The notes under the pieces: model-generated
What the model saw: the letters and a program-made list of their open reading frames with translations, nothing else
What the model was told of the DNA's origin: nothing
Database searches by the model: none
In this document: positions 26,842 through 35,492 of the stretch, piece after piece
Layout of the letters: the number at the start of each line of letters is the position of its first letter
Numbering within the stretch: the first letter of the stretch is position 1
NCBI RefSeq assembly: GCF_001896205.1
Contig: NZ_MPNU01000001.1
Coordinates: 2,619,553-2,655,118 of the forward strand
Direction: 5' to 3'
Origin: Edwardsiella piscicida
GTDB taxonomy: Bacteria; Pseudomonadota; Gammaproteobacteria; Enterobacterales; Enterobacteriaceae
DNA: 35,566 nt
Translations under genes and position numbers: made by a program

Positions 26842-26889
26842 CAACACTATCTTGTTGCCACATCGTCATTCACCCCCTATATATTGTGT
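26842..26889 (+). promoter_or_regulatory. nrdA promoter overlapped by two NrdR boxes
   Basis: The promoter is TTGCCA (26855-26860) and TATATA (26878-26883) with a 17-base spacer. The downstream NrdR box at 26874-26889 covers the -10 and contains CTATATATTG plus TGT, an excellent match to the consensus CWATATATWG core. The upstream box at 26842-26857 contains CACTATCTTG, an 8 of 10 match, and touches the -35. The boxes are 32 bases apart, about three helical turns, the spacing typical of NrdR targets. Confidence 0.8.
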
Positions 26890-26967
26890 TATCGTCGCTC
26901 CGACGCCACTAGCGTCAGCGGCGCTAACGCACGTCCAGCGGGGCTCACACGGACAGGAACGTATCCT

Positions 26968-29250
26968 ATGAATCAGAGTCTGCTCGTCACCAAACGCGAC
27001 GGAAGCAAAGAACGCATCAATCTCGACAAAATCCACCGAGTTCTCGACTGGGCGGCGGAAGGGCTGCAAAACGTCTCCGTCTCCCAGGTTGAGCTGCGTT
27101 CCCACATCCAGTTTTATGACGGCATCCGCACGGCGGACATCCATGAAACCATCATCAAGGCCGCCGCCGATCTGATCTCCCGTGAAACCCCGGACTACCA
27201 GTACATGGCCGCGCGCCTGGCGATCTTCCACCTGCGTAAGAAGGCCTATGGCCAGTTCGAGCCGCCCAAGCTGTATGACCACGTCGTACGCCTGGTGGAG
27301 ATGGGCAAATATGACGCTCACCTGCTGACCGACTTCAGCCGCGACGAATTCGAGCAGATGGATGGCTTTCTCGACCACTGGCGCGACATGAACTTCTCCT
27401 ATGCCGCGGTGAAGCAGCTGGAGGGAAAATACCTGGTGCAGAACCGCGTCAGCGGTGAAATCTATGAGAGCGCCCAGTTCCTCTATATGCTGGTGGCCGC
27501 CTGCCTGTTCTCCCACTACCCGCGCGAGACCCGGCTGGACTACATCAAACGCTTCTACGATGCGGTATCGACCTTTAAGATCTCCCTGCCGACGCCGATC
27601 ATGTCCGGAGTGCGCACCCCGACGCGTCAGTTCAGCTCCTGCGTGCTGATCGAGTGCGGCGACAGCCTGGACTCGATCAACGCCACCTCCAGCGCCATTG
27701 TGAAGTATGTCTCCCAGCGCGCCGGGATCGGCATCAACGCCGGGCGCCTGCGCGCGCTGGGCAGCCCGATCCGCGGCGGCGAGGCATTCCACACCGGCTG
27801 CATCCCGTTCTACAAACACTTCCAGACCGCGGTCAAATCCTGCTCTCAGGGCGGCGTACGCGGCGGCGCGGCGACCCTGTTTTACCCGCTGTGGCACCTG
27901 GAGGTAGAGAGCCTGCTGGTGCTGAAGAACAACCGCGGGGTCGAAGATAACCGCGTTCGCCACATGGACTACGGCGTGCAGCTCAACCGCCTGATGTACC
28001 AGCGTCTGATCCAGGGCGGCGAGATCACCCTGTTCAGCCCCTCCGACGTGCCGGGGCTGTACGACGCCTTCTTCGCCGATCAGAACCAGTTCGAGCGCCT
28101 GTATGTGCAGTACGAGCAGGACAGCCGCATCCGCCAGCGTAAGATCAAGGCGGTCGAGCTGTTCTCGCTGATGATGCAGGAGCGCGCCTCCACCGGGCGT
28201 ATCTACATCCAGAACGTCGACCACTGCAATACCCACAGCCCGTTTGACCCCCAGGTCGCACCGGTGCGCCAGTCCAACCTGTGCCTGGAGATCGCGCTGC
28301 CGACCAAGCCGCTGGAAGATGTCAACGATGAAACCGGCGAGATAGCCCTGTGCACCCTGTCGGCCTTCAACCTGGGCGCCATCGACTCGCTGGATGACCT
28401 GGAGGAGCTGGCCACCCTGGCGGTCCGCGCGCTGGATGCCCTGCTCGACTACCAGGACTACCCGATCCCCGCCGCCCGCCGCGGCGCGATGGGGCGCCGC
28501 ACCCTGGGCATCGGGGTGATCAACTTCGCCTACTATCTGGCTAAAAACGGGGTGCGCTACTCCGATGGCAGCGCCAACGCGCTGACCCACCGCACCTTTG
28601 AGGCGATCCAGTACTACCTGCTGAAGGCCTCCCACCGCCTGGCGCAGGAGCAGGGCGCCTGCCCGTGGTTCAACGAGACCACCTATGCACAGGGGATCCT
28701 GCCCATCGACAGCTATAAGAAGGATCTCGACGCCATCTGTAGCGAGCCGCTGCACTATGATTGGGAAACCCTGCGCGCCGAGATCGTCCGCGACGGGCTG
28801 CGTAACTCGACCCTGTCATCCCTGATGCCGTCGGAGACCTCATCGCAGATCTCCAACGCCACCAACGGCATCGAGCCGCCGCGCGGCTATATCAGCATCA
28901 AGGCCTCCAAAGACGGTATTCTGCGCCAGGTGGTGCCGGAGTATGAGCGCCTGAAGGATGCCTACGAGCTGCTGTGGGCCATGCCGGGCAACGATGGCTA
29001 TCTGCAGCTGGTCGGCCTGATGCAGAAGTTTATCGATCAGTCGATCTCCGCCAACACCAACTACGATCCGTCACGCTTCCCGTCCGGGAAAGTGCCGATG
29101 AAGCAGCTGTTAAAAGATCTGCTGACGGCGTATAAACTGGGGGTGAAAACCCTCTATTATCAAAACACCCGCGACGGTGCGGAGGATATGCAGGAAGATC
29201 TGGGGAGCGCGCAGGACGACGGCTGCGAAAGCGGCGCCTGCAAGATTTAA
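26968..29250 (+). CDS. nrdA: Class Ia ribonucleotide reductase, large subunit
   Basis: 760 aa, against 761 in E. coli. It reduces ribonucleoside diphosphates to deoxyribonucleotides under aerobic conditions. An N-terminal ATP cone (about residues 5-95) senses ATP/dATP. The catalytic barrel keeps N437, C439 and E441 in SNLCLEI, the redox Cys in EIALCTLSAFN and in FSSCVLIE, the radical-path tyrosines in TLYYQNTRDG, and the C-terminal CESGACKI pair that exchanges with thioredoxin or glutaredoxin. The start at 26968 (MNQSLLVTKRDGS) matches the family; the frame is open 28 codons further upstream through the promoter and is not coding there. Confidence 0.99.
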   Translation: MNQSLLVTKRDGSKERINLDKIHRVLDWAAEGLQNVSVSQVELRSHIQFYDGIRTADIHETIIKAAADLISRETPDYQYMAARLAIFHLRKKAYGQFEPPKLYDHVVRLVEMGKYDAHLLTDFSRDEFEQMDGFLDHWRDMNFSYAAVKQLEGKYLVQNRVSGEIYESAQFLYMLVAACLFSHYPRETRLDYIKRFYDAVSTFKISLPTPIMSGVRTPTRQFSSCVLIECGDSLDSINATSSAIVKYVSQRAGIGINAGRLRALGSPIRGGEAFHTGCIPFYKHFQTAVKSCSQGGVRGGAATLFYPLWHLEVESLLVLKNNRGVEDNRVRHMDYGVQLNRLMYQRLIQGGEITLFSPSDVPGLYDAFFADQNQFERLYVQYEQDSRIRQRKIKAVELFSLMMQERASTGRIYIQNVDHCNTHSPFDPQVAPVRQSNLCLEIALPTKPLEDVNDETGEIALCTLSAFNLGAIDSLDDLEELATLAVRALDALLDYQDYPIPAARRGAMGRRTLGIGVINFAYYLAKNGVRYSDGSANALTHRTFEAIQYYLLKASHRLAQEQGACPWFNETTYAQGILPIDSYKKDLDAICSEPLHYDWETLRAEIVRDGLRNSTLSSLMPSETSSQISNATNGIEPPRGYISIKASKDGILRQVVPEYERLKDAYELLWAMPGNDGYLQLVGLMQKFIDQSISANTNYDPSRFPSGKVPMKQLLKDLLTAYKLGVKTLYYQNTRDGAEDMQEDLGSAQDDGCESGACKI

Positions 29251-29264
29251 CCGCCCCCGCTGCA

Positions 29265-29327
29265 CGGCGTCCCCGGCGCGGGACGCCGCATCCACGCGTT
29301 ATTTTTGACGCCCCGCGCCGGCGGGGC
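29265..29327 (+). other. Two GC hairpins between nrdA and nrdB
   Basis: The first hairpin pairs CGGCGTCCC (29265-29273) with GGGACGCCG (29280-29288), nine perfect pairs with a six-base loop. The second pairs GCCCCGC (29310-29316) with GCGGGGC (29321-29327). Neither is followed directly by a U run, so they look more like RNA-stability or attenuating elements than full terminators. They could set the nrdA:nrdB ratio. Confidence 0.55.
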
Positions 29328-29344
29328 ACAACAGGATTAGGGTC

Positions 29345-30475
29345 ATGGCCTACACCATCTTCTCTCAGAAAAAAAACGACCAACTGCTCGAACCGATGTT
29401 CTTTGGTCAGCCGGTTAACGTTGCCCGCTATGATCAACAGAAGCATGAAATCTTTGAAAAGCTGATCGAAAAGCAGCTCTCCTTCTTCTGGCGCCCAGAA
29501 GAGGTGGATGTCTCGCGCGATCGCATCGACTATCAGGCGCTGCCCGATCACGAAAAGCATATCTTTATCAGCAACCTGAAGTACCAGACCCTGCTGGACT
29601 CCATTCAGGGCCGCAGCCCCAACGTCGCCCTGCTGCCGCTGATCTCCATTCCGGAGCTGGAGACGTGGGTCGAGACCTGGTCCTTCTCCGAGACCATCCA
29701 CTCTCGCTCCTACACCCATATCATCCGCAATATCGTCACCGATCCGGCGCTGGTGTTCGATGATATCGTCAGCAATGAGGAGATCCTCAAGCGCGCACGC
29801 GACATCTCCGCCTATTATGACGATCTGATCGAAAGCACCGGCTACTACCACCTGCTGGGGGAAGGGACGCACCAGATCAATGGCAAGCCGGTGACCGTCA
29901 GCCTGCGTGAGCTGAAGAAAAAGCTCTACCTGTGTCTGATGAGCGTGAACGCGCTGGAGGCGATCCGTTTCTATGTCAGCTTCGCCTGCTCGTTTGCCTT
30001 CGCCGAACGCGAGCTGATGGAGGGCAACGCCAAGATCATCCGCCTAATCGCCCGCGACGAGGCCCTGCACCTGACCGGCACCCAGCATATCCTGAACCTA
30101 ATGCGCTCCGGGCAGGATGACCCGGAAATGGCCGAGATCGCCGCCGAATGCGAAGATCAGTGCTACGACCTGTTCGTACAGGCCGCCCAGCAGGAGAAGG
30201 AGTGGGCCGGTTATCTGTTCCGCGACGGCTCGATGATCGGCCTCAACCGGGATATTCTGTGCCAGTACGTGGAGTACATCACCAACATCCGCATGCAGGC
30301 TGTCGGGCTGTCGCTGCCGTTTGAGACCCGCTCCAACCCGATCCCGTGGATCAACGCCTGGCTGGTCTCCGACAACGTCCAGGTGGCCCCGCAGGAGGTT
30401 GAGGTCAGCTCCTATCTGGTCGGCCAGATCGACGCCGAGGTCAACGCCGACGATCTGAGCGACTTCCAGCTCTGA
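29345..30475 (+). CDS. nrdB: Class Ia ribonucleotide reductase, small subunit
   Basis: 376 aa, the E. coli length. It houses the diferric-tyrosyl radical cofactor. Counting the initiator Met, ligands D85, E116 and H119 and the radical tyrosine Y123 (in IHSRSYTH) are present; these are D84, E115, H118 and Y122 in the usual numbering. The distal ligands lie in [10 protein letters not shown] and [14 protein letters not shown]. The C-terminal tail [14 protein letters not shown] ending in DLSDFQL is the NrdA-docking peptide. It follows nrdA by 94 bases, and its stop overlaps the yfaE start by one base. Confidence 0.99.
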   Translation: MAYTIFSQKKNDQLLEPMFFGQPVNVARYDQQKHEIFEKLIEKQLSFFWRPEEVDVSRDRIDYQALPDHEKHIFISNLKYQTLLDSIQGRSPNVALLPLISIPELETWVETWSFSETIHSRSYTHIIRNIVTDPALVFDDIVSNEEILKRARDISAYYDDLIESTGYYHLLGEGTHQINGKPVTVSLRELKKKLYLCLMSVNALEAIRFYVSFACSFAFAERELMEGNAKIIRLIARDEALHLTGTQHILNLMRSGQDDPEMAEIAAECEDQCYDLFVQAAQQEKEWAGYLFRDGSMIGLNRDILCQYVEYITNIRMQAVGLSLPFETRSNPIPWINAWLVSDNVQVAPQEVEVSSYLVGQIDAEVNADDLSDFQL

Positions 30476-30780
30476 TGACGCGCACCGCTAAAGCCGCCGC
30501 CGCGGCGACGGCAAGTCCGGACGCCCCGCGCTACCGTATCCGGCTGGCGCGCAGCGCGCGTCAGCTGGAGCACCGCCCCGATCGGACGCTGCTCGATACC
30601 CTAGAGCAGCAGCAGGTCGCGGTCGAATACCAGTGTCGCTCCGGCTTCTGCGGCGCCTGCCGCTGCCGCCTGCTGCGCGGGCGAGTCAGCTACCGTCAGG
30701 CGCCGCTGGCCTTTCTGCAGCCGGACGAGATCCTGCCCTGCTGCTGCATCGTGCAACAGGACATCGAGATCGATCTCTAG
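30475..30780 (+). CDS. yfaE: [2Fe-2S] ferredoxin YfaE
   Basis: 101 aa, against 84 in E. coli. It is a plant-type ferredoxin with C54, C59 and C62 (CRSGFCGAC) and a last ligand within LPCCCI (89-91). It supplies electrons to maintain or regenerate the NrdB diferric-tyrosyl cofactor. The extra length is an Ala-rich N-terminus (TAKAAAAATASPDAP); starting at the ATG that overlaps the nrdB stop (TGATG) gives coupling, so this start is kept, though a later start cannot be excluded. It is the last gene of nrdAB-yfaE. A perfect palindrome, GGGCGCCGGCGCCC, follows at 30780-30793 without a U run. Confidence 0.93.
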   Translation: MTRTAKAAAAATASPDAPRYRIRLARSARQLEHRPDRTLLDTLEQQQVAVEYQCRSGFCGACRCRLLRGRVSYRQAPLAFLQPDEILPCCCIVQQDIEIDL

Positions 30781-30812
30781 GGCGCCGGCGCCCGGCTCAC
30801 CGTGCGTCCGCC

Positions 30813-33098
30813 CTACCCCGCCCGCTCCAGCACCACCGGAATGCTCTTGTAGGCGGGAATACCGCTGGCCGGATCGTGATTGTCCAGCGTCAGCATATGG
30901 TTTGACTCCGGAAAATAGGTCACCAGCGAGCGATCGGCCATCGGGTAAATCACCACCCGCAGCGCATCCATGCGACGCCCGCTGCGCTTGCCGTCCGGCG
31001 TCAGGGCAATCAGGTTGACCCGCTCCCCGTCGCCGACCCCGCAGCGCTGCGCCTGTGCCGCGCTGATAAACACCACGTCACGCTGACCAAACACCCCGCG
31101 ATAGCGATCGTCCATGCCATACAGCGTGGTGTTGTACTGATCGTGACTGCGTACCGTCGCCAGCACCAGCTCGCTGTTGAAGGCCGATTCGGGGTCCTCC
31201 AGCAGCCCCGCGCAGGGAATAAAGTTGGCCTTGCCCGACGACGTCAGCCAGCGCCGCTCGGCCGCCGCGTTGACCAGGTGGAAGCCGCCGGGCTGGCGAA
31301 TGCGCTGATTCACATCGGCAAACGCAGGGAGAACGGCCTCGATGGCGTCGCGAATGCGGTCGTAGTCGGCGATCAGCGCCTCCCACGCCACGACGCTGTG
31401 CGGCAGCGCCGCCCGGGCGATCCCGGCCACCACCGCACACTCCGACAGCAGCTGGGCGCTGGCGGGCGTCAGAACCCCGCGGGAGGCGTGTACCATCGAC
31501 ATGGAGTCCTCCACGGTAATCGCCTGCGCCCCACTCTGCTGCATATCGATCTCGCTGCGCCCCAGCACCGGCACCGGCAGAATATAGCTGTGGCGCGCAG
31601 TCAACAGATGCGAACGGTTCAGCTTGGTCGCGATGTGCACTACCAGATCCAGCTGAGTGAGCGGCTCGGCGCTCGCCTGCCTGTCCGGCATCGCCAGGGC
31701 AAAGTTCCCCCCCAGGCAGATAAGCGCCCGCGCGCTGCCGTCGCAGATAGCCTGCATACTGGCCACCGCCGCATGGCCGGGGGCCGCCGGCGGGGTAAAG
31801 CCAAAGTAGGCACCCAGTCGCGCCAGAAACTCGGCCGACGGTTTTTCAGTGATGCCGACGGTGCGATCGCCCTGCACATTCGAATGGCCGCGCAGCGGGC
31901 AGATACCGGCGCCCGGACGCCCGATATTCCCCTTCAGCAGCAGCAGGTTCACCAGCTGCTGTACGTTTTGGGTGCCGTGCTGGTGCTGGGTGATCCCCAT
32001 GCCATAGCAGATAATGGTGCGCTCGGCGGCCGCGTAGGCGTCCGTCAGCTCGGCCAGCTGGGCCTGACTCAGGCCGGAGATCCGTTCGATATCCTGCCAG
32101 CGGGTGTTGAGCACCTCGCTGCGCAGCGCGGCATAGCCGCAGGTGTGCTCGGCGATAAAGGCATCGTCCAGCAGCGGCGGCTGTCCGGCGGCCCGCGCCG
32201 CCTCATCGCGTTCGATCAGCAGGCGCATCATCCCTTTCAGCAGCGCGGTATCGCCGCCGATACGCACATGATAGTAGGCGCTGGCCAGCGATGTCTCGTG
32301 ATTGGTCAGCATCTCCAGCGGGTTCTGCGGCGCGGTAAAACGCTCCAGCCCGCGCTCCTGTAACGGGTTGATGGCGATCATCTTCGCCCCGCGCTTCACC
32401 AGCGCGCGCAGCGAGGTCAGCATCCGTGGATGGTTGGTGCCGGGGTTGTGGCCGATGCAAATCACCAGATCGCACTGTTCAAAGTCCTCCAGCAGGACGG
32501 TGCCTTTCCCCACGCCGATGCTGGCCGCCAGTCCGACGCTGGTCGGCTCATGGCACATATTGGAGCAGTCGGGAAAGTTGTTGCTGCCGTACTCGCGGGC
32601 GAACAGCTGATAGAGGAAGGCCGCCTCGTTGGAGGTGCGGCCCGAGGTATAGAACTCGACCTGATTCGGGTCGCGATAGCCTTGCAGACGGGCGCCGATC
32701 TCCTCGAACGCCTGCTGCCAGCTCAGCGGCTGGTAATGGTCGCTGGCGGCATCATACTTCAGCGGTAGGGTCAGTCGGCCAGCCGCCTCCAGTTCGTGAT
32801 CGCCCCAGCTCAGCAGCGTCTGCACCCGATGGGCGGCAAAAAAGTCGGCGTCCACCCGCTTCGCGGTAGCCTCCCAGGCCAATGCCTTCGCCCCGTTTTC
32901 ACAGGCGTCGAACGAGGCGCTGTGCTTGGGATCGGGCCAGGCGCATCCCGGGCAGTCAAAGCCGTCCGGCTTATTCATGTCAAACAGCGCGATCGCCTCA
33001 CGGCGCAGATCCATCTGGTGACGCAGCGCATCCGCTACGGCCTTCACCGCTCCCCAACCGCCGGCGGCGGCGCTGTACGTTTCTACTTTGGGTTTCAT
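30813..33098 (-). CDS. ydeP: Molybdopterin oxidoreductase YdeP (FdhF-like)
   Basis: 761 aa, against 759 in E. coli. It belongs to the FdhF/YdeP branch of molybdopterin guanine dinucleotide oxidoreductases. Visible blocks: [18 protein letters not shown] near the N-terminus, a probable Fe-S or cofactor-associated segment; [57 protein letters not shown]; and a C-terminal MGD-binding domain. No in-frame UGA (selenocysteine) occurs. The substrate is not known; in E. coli and Shigella the gene is linked to acid resistance and EvgA control. The start at 33098 (MKPKVE) has GAGG upstream, and a TATACT lies at plus 33130-33135 on the minus strand, so the longer frame from 33140 is not used. A tandem CCGGTG repeat gives LPVPVLG. 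It lies near moa genes, which make its cofactor. Confidence 0.95.
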   Translation of the reverse strand: MKPKVETYSAAAGGWGAVKAVADALRHQMDLRREAIALFDMNKPDGFDCPGCAWPDPKHSASFDACENGAKALAWEATAKRVDADFFAAHRVQTLLSWGDHELEAAGRLTLPLKYDAASDHYQPLSWQQAFEEIGARLQGYRDPNQVEFYTSGRTSNEAAFLYQLFAREYGSNNFPDCSNMCHEPTSVGLAASIGVGKGTVLLEDFEQCDLVICIGHNPGTNHPRMLTSLRALVKRGAKMIAINPLQERGLERFTAPQNPLEMLTNHETSLASAYYHVRIGGDTALLKGMMRLLIERDEAARAAGQPPLLDDAFIAEHTCGYAALRSEVLNTRWQDIERISGLSQAQLAELTDAYAAAERTIICYGMGITQHQHGTQNVQQLVNLLLLKGNIGRPGAGICPLRGHSNVQGDRTVGITEKPSAEFLARLGAYFGFTPPAAPGHAAVASMQAICDGSARALICLGGNFALAMPDRQASAEPLTQLDLVVHIATKLNRSHLLTARHSYILPVPVLGRSEIDMQQSGAQAITVEDSMSMVHASRGVLTPASAQLLSECAVVAGIARAALPHSVVAWEALIADYDRIRDAIEAVLPAFADVNQRIRQPGGFHLVNAAAERRWLTSSGKANFIPCAGLLEDPESAFNSELVLATVRSHDQYNTTLYGMDDRYRGVFGQRDVVFISAAQAQRCGVGDGERVNLIALTPDGKRSGRRMDALRVVIYPMADRSLVTYFPESNHMLTLDNHDPASGIPAYKSIPVVLERAG

Positions 33099-33129
33099 GA
33101 CAGCCTCGACTTTACTCAGAGAGGCTATA

Positions 33130-33135
33130 AGTATA
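33130..33135 (-). promoter_or_regulatory. Probable -10 element of ydeP
   Basis: TATACT on the minus strand lies about 32 bases before the ydeP start. Upstream is the imperfect symmetry GCCT-atc-AGGC (plus 33145-33155). No strong -35 is seen, as is common for activator-dependent promoters. Confidence 0.45.
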
Positions 33136-33179
33136 GTCAAGTCAGCCTATCAGGCAGGACGCGGGGGGTATCATGGCAC

Positions 33180-33212
33180 AAAAAGCCATACCGGCCGCAA
33201 AGGGCCGGTATG
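33180..33212 (-). terminator. Terminator of ybhL
   Basis: CATACCGGCC (plus 33187-33196) and GGCCGGTATG (plus 33203-33212) form a perfect 10-bp stem with a six-base loop; on the minus strand five U follow after GGC. It starts 34 bases past the ybhL stop codon. Confidence 0.85.
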
Positions 33213-33245
33213 ATTCACTGGATTTAACGCATCGATAGCGTAGAA

Positions 33246-33956
33246 CTAGCGGCGATCGCCGAAGATACGCAGCAGCATCAGGAACAGGTTGATAAAGTCC
33301 AGATACAGCGTCAGCGCGCCCATGATCGCATAGCGGCGGAAACCATCGCGATCGTCGGCGGAGAGCTGTTCGCCCATCACTCTCAGCTTCTGCGTGTCAT
33401 AGGCGGTCAGCCCGACGAAAATCAGCACCCCGGCGTAGGTCACGATCCAGGTCAGCGCGCTGCTCTTCAGCCAGATGTTGACCAGCGAGGCCAGCACCAG
33501 GCCGATCAGGGCCATAAACAGCATCGACCCCATGCCGCTCAGATCGCGCTTGGTGGTATAGCCATACAGGCTCATGGCGCCGAACATCCCGGCGCTCACC
33601 ACGAAGGTGCTGGCGATGGAGCTGTAGGTATAGACGATGAAAATGCTCGACAGCGTCAGCCCGGTCAACAGGGAGTAGAGCATAAACAGCGAGGTCGCGG
33701 CGGCGCCGCTCAGGCGGTTGACCATCCCAGACAGGACGAACACCACCCCCAGCTGAACGATGATCAGCCCAAAAAAGACCATCTTGTTAGCGAAGATCAG
33801 ATTAAGCACCGCCGGTGTCCGAGCGGCATACCAGGCAACCAGCGCCGTCAGCAGCAGACCGCAGCACATCCAGCCATACACCTGGGCCATATAGGCCTGA
33901 ATACCGCTGCCTGCGCGCGCTGCCAGGGTGCCGTTTGTACGTGGATAACGATCCAT
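33246..33956 (-). CDS. ybhL: BAX inhibitor-1 family membrane protein YbhL
   Basis: 236 aa, against 234 in E. coli. Seven hydrophobic segments span the protein from MAQVYGWMCCGLLLTALVAWYAA to FVGLTAYDTQKLRVMG and the final TLYLDFINLFLMLLRIFGDRR; the conserved acidic residues near the C-terminus (AYDTQK, LYLDF) are typical of the family. It is an inner-membrane protein of the Bax inhibitor-1/TMBIM group, some of whose members are pH-sensitive calcium leak channels; the role of YbhL is not established. The start at 33956 (MDRYPR) has AAGGG seven bases upstream; the longer open frame is rejected. In E. coli it sits beside moaE, but here one gene intervenes. Confidence 0.95.
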   Translation of the reverse strand: MDRYPRTNGTLAARAGSGIQAYMAQVYGWMCCGLLLTALVAWYAARTPAVLNLIFANKMVFFGLIIVQLGVVFVLSGMVNRLSGAAATSLFMLYSLLTGLTLSSIFIVYTYSSIASTFVVSAGMFGAMSLYGYTTKRDLSGMGSMLFMALIGLVLASLVNIWLKSSALTWIVTYAGVLIFVGLTAYDTQKLRVMGEQLSADDRDGFRRYAIMGALTLYLDFINLFLMLLRIFGDRR

Positions 33957-34120
33957 GGAATGACCCTTCATAATGCGAAAAAAAACGTGCCCGCGGGCCA
34001 TAGACACCGCGGGCGGATGAGTGCGATGTCACTCACTTAAGCCTAACATAAAAAAATGCGATCTCGCTCAAACAATTATGCCACACGCCGACGCATCGCA
34101 GCGCCGGCGTACCGCGAAGC

Positions 34121-34702
34121 TTACGCCGGTGTACGCCAGCGCAGGGCCACCGCGGCGACCCGCGCACCGAAGCGGCGCGCCGTCTCCAGATCGCCCGGCA
34201 GCGGGGCCTCATCTGGGCTGGCGTCGGAGGGTGACACGGTCATCAGGCCGGAGAACCCGGCGATGTAGTTGAGGTCATTACGCTGAGCCGCCTTGCTGTT
34301 GGACGGCAGCATCCCCATGCCGACCCACAGCCCGCCGTGCTGCTGAGAGAGGTGAAACAGATAATCGAGGGTGGAGAGCTTATCGCCGTTCATGCTGGCC
34401 GAATTGGTGAAGCCGGCAAACAGCTTATCCTTCCAGATCTGGCTGAACCAGGGCTTGGATGAGGCGTCGGCGAATTTTTTGAACTGCCAGGAGGGACCGC
34501 CCATATAGGTCGGCGAGCCCATGATGATAGCATCCGCGCCCGCCAGCTGCTCCCACCCCTGCTCGGGGAGATTGCCCTCGCTGTCGATGGGCAGCAGGCT
34601 GACCTGCGCGCCGGCGGCGGCGCGGGCCCCCTGCGCCACGGCCTCTGCCGCGCGCGCGGTGTGTCCATAGCCGCTGTGATACACAATAACGATGACTGCC
34701 AT
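34121..34702 (-). CDS. Flavodoxin-like FMN protein, WrbA-type NAD(P)H:quinone oxidoreductase
   Basis: 193 aa. The flavodoxin fold is shown by the N-terminal strand AVIVIVYHSGYGHTARAAEAVA, a phosphate-binding loop of the FMN type, and the second FMN loop GADAIIMGSPTYMGGPSWQFKKFADAS. The middle part, KLFAGFTNSASMNGDKLSTLDYLFHLSQQHGGLWVGMG, resembles WrbA-like quinone oxidoreductases and NADPH-dependent FMN reductases. It should carry out two-electron reduction of quinones or flavin, but the substrate is open. The start at 34702 has AAGGAG eight bases upstream. It lies between moaE and ybhL, which are neighbours in E. coli. An inverted repeat, TTATCC-AC-GGATAA, lies just upstream at 34717-34730. 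A hairpin without a U run overlaps its stop codon. Confidence 0.88.
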   Translation of the reverse strand: MAVIVIVYHSGYGHTARAAEAVAQGARAAAGAQVSLLPIDSEGNLPEQGWEQLAGADAIIMGSPTYMGGPSWQFKKFADASSKPWFSQIWKDKLFAGFTNSASMNGDKLSTLDYLFHLSQQHGGLWVGMGMLPSNSKAAQRNDLNYIAGFSGLMTVSPSDASPDEAPLPGDLETARRFGARVAAVALRWRTPA

Positions 34703-34795
34703 GATCTCGACTCCTTTTATCCACGGATAATCACAACAGTTATAGGCTAGCGCCGACGGGAAATCCACGTCGGCGGCATTCGCTGCGTATCGGCG

Positions 34796-35248
34796 CTACC
34801 AGCGCTCGGCCGCCTGGCGATCGCTGTCGCGGGCATCGACCCAGCGGTCGGTCCCCTCAGAGGTCTCCCGCTTCCAGAAGGGGGCGCGGGTCTTCAGGTA
34901 GTCCATGATGAACTCCGCCGCCGCAAAGGCCATGCCGCGGTGCGCGCTGGTCACCCCGACAAAGACGATCTCCTCGCCGGGAAACATCGGCCCGACGCGG
35001 TGATACACCGCGACGCGCCCCAGCGGCCAGCGGCCGCGCGCCAGCGTGACGATCTCCGCCAGCGCCTTCTCCGTCATGCCCGGATAGTGCTCCAGGGTCA
35101 GCGCGCTGACGTCATCGCCCAGATTATGGTTACGCACCTTGCCGCTAAAGGTCACCACCGCCCCGTCCTCATCCCGCTGCGCCAGCCACTGATACTGTTC
35201 GGCAACGGAAAAGGGGGCGGCGCTGACGACGATCTGAGTATCCTGCAT
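34796..35248 (-). CDS. moaE: Molybdopterin synthase catalytic subunit MoaE
   Basis: 150 aa, the E. coli length. Together with MoaD it adds two sulfurs to cyclic pyranopterin monophosphate to make molybdopterin. Conserved blocks: DEDGAVVTFSGKVRNHNLGD, LEHYPGMTEKAL, FVGVTSAHRGMAF and the active-site lysines in MDYLKTRAPFWKRE. It follows moaD with one base between the stop and this ATG, in the usual moaABCDE order. Confidence 0.98.
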   Translation of the reverse strand: MQDTQIVVSAAPFSVAEQYQWLAQRDEDGAVVTFSGKVRNHNLGDDVSALTLEHYPGMTEKALAEIVTLARGRWPLGRVAVYHRVGPMFPGEEIVFVGVTSAHRGMAFAAAEFIMDYLKTRAPFWKRETSEGTDRWVDARDSDRQAAERW

Positions 35249-35249
35249 A

Positions 35250-35492
35250 TCAGCCTCCGGTCACCGGTGGGAAAAAGGCCACCTCGTCACCCTCCTGCAG
35301 CGGATGGTCGAAGGACACCATGGTCTGATTCACGGCGGCCAGCAGCTTGCCCGTCTCCAGCGCCAACGCCCATTTATCGCCGCGCTGCGCCAGCGTGGCG
35401 CGCAGCGTCTCGACATCCCGACAGGGCTCGCAGGCCAACTCGGCGCAGCCGGTCAGCTCGCGCACCTGGGCAAAAAAGCGTACCTGAATCAT
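35250..35492 (-). CDS. moaD: Molybdopterin synthase sulfur carrier subunit MoaD
   Basis: 80 aa, against 81 in E. coli. Ubiquitin-like beta-grasp protein ending in the Gly-Gly (FFPPVTGG) that MoeB adenylates and that becomes a thiocarboxylate. Its ATG overlaps the moaC stop as ATGA, and its stop comes one base before moaE, so it is tightly coupled within the operon. Confidence 0.97.
   Translation of the reverse strand: MIQVRFFAQVRELTGCAELACEPCRDVETLRATLAQRGDKWALALETGKLLAAVNQTMVSFDHPLQEGDEVAFFPPVTGG

Noticed and set aside
26866..28755. Very long open frame antisense to nrdA
   Set aside because: It mirrors the highly conserved nrdA gene in GC-rich DNA with few stop codons on the other strand; the translation is low-complexity (Gln, Val, Gly, Ala) and resembles no known family.
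30780..30793. GGGCGCCGGCGCCC as the terminator of nrdAB-yfaE
   Set aside because: The palindrome is perfect but has no U run on either strand and almost no loop, so it is not called as an intrinsic terminator.
34104..34129. CCGGCGTA/TACGCCGG hairpin at the end of the flavodoxin-like gene as a terminator
   Set aside because: It overlaps the stop codon and lacks a U tract on the minus strand; mentioned only in the gene entry.
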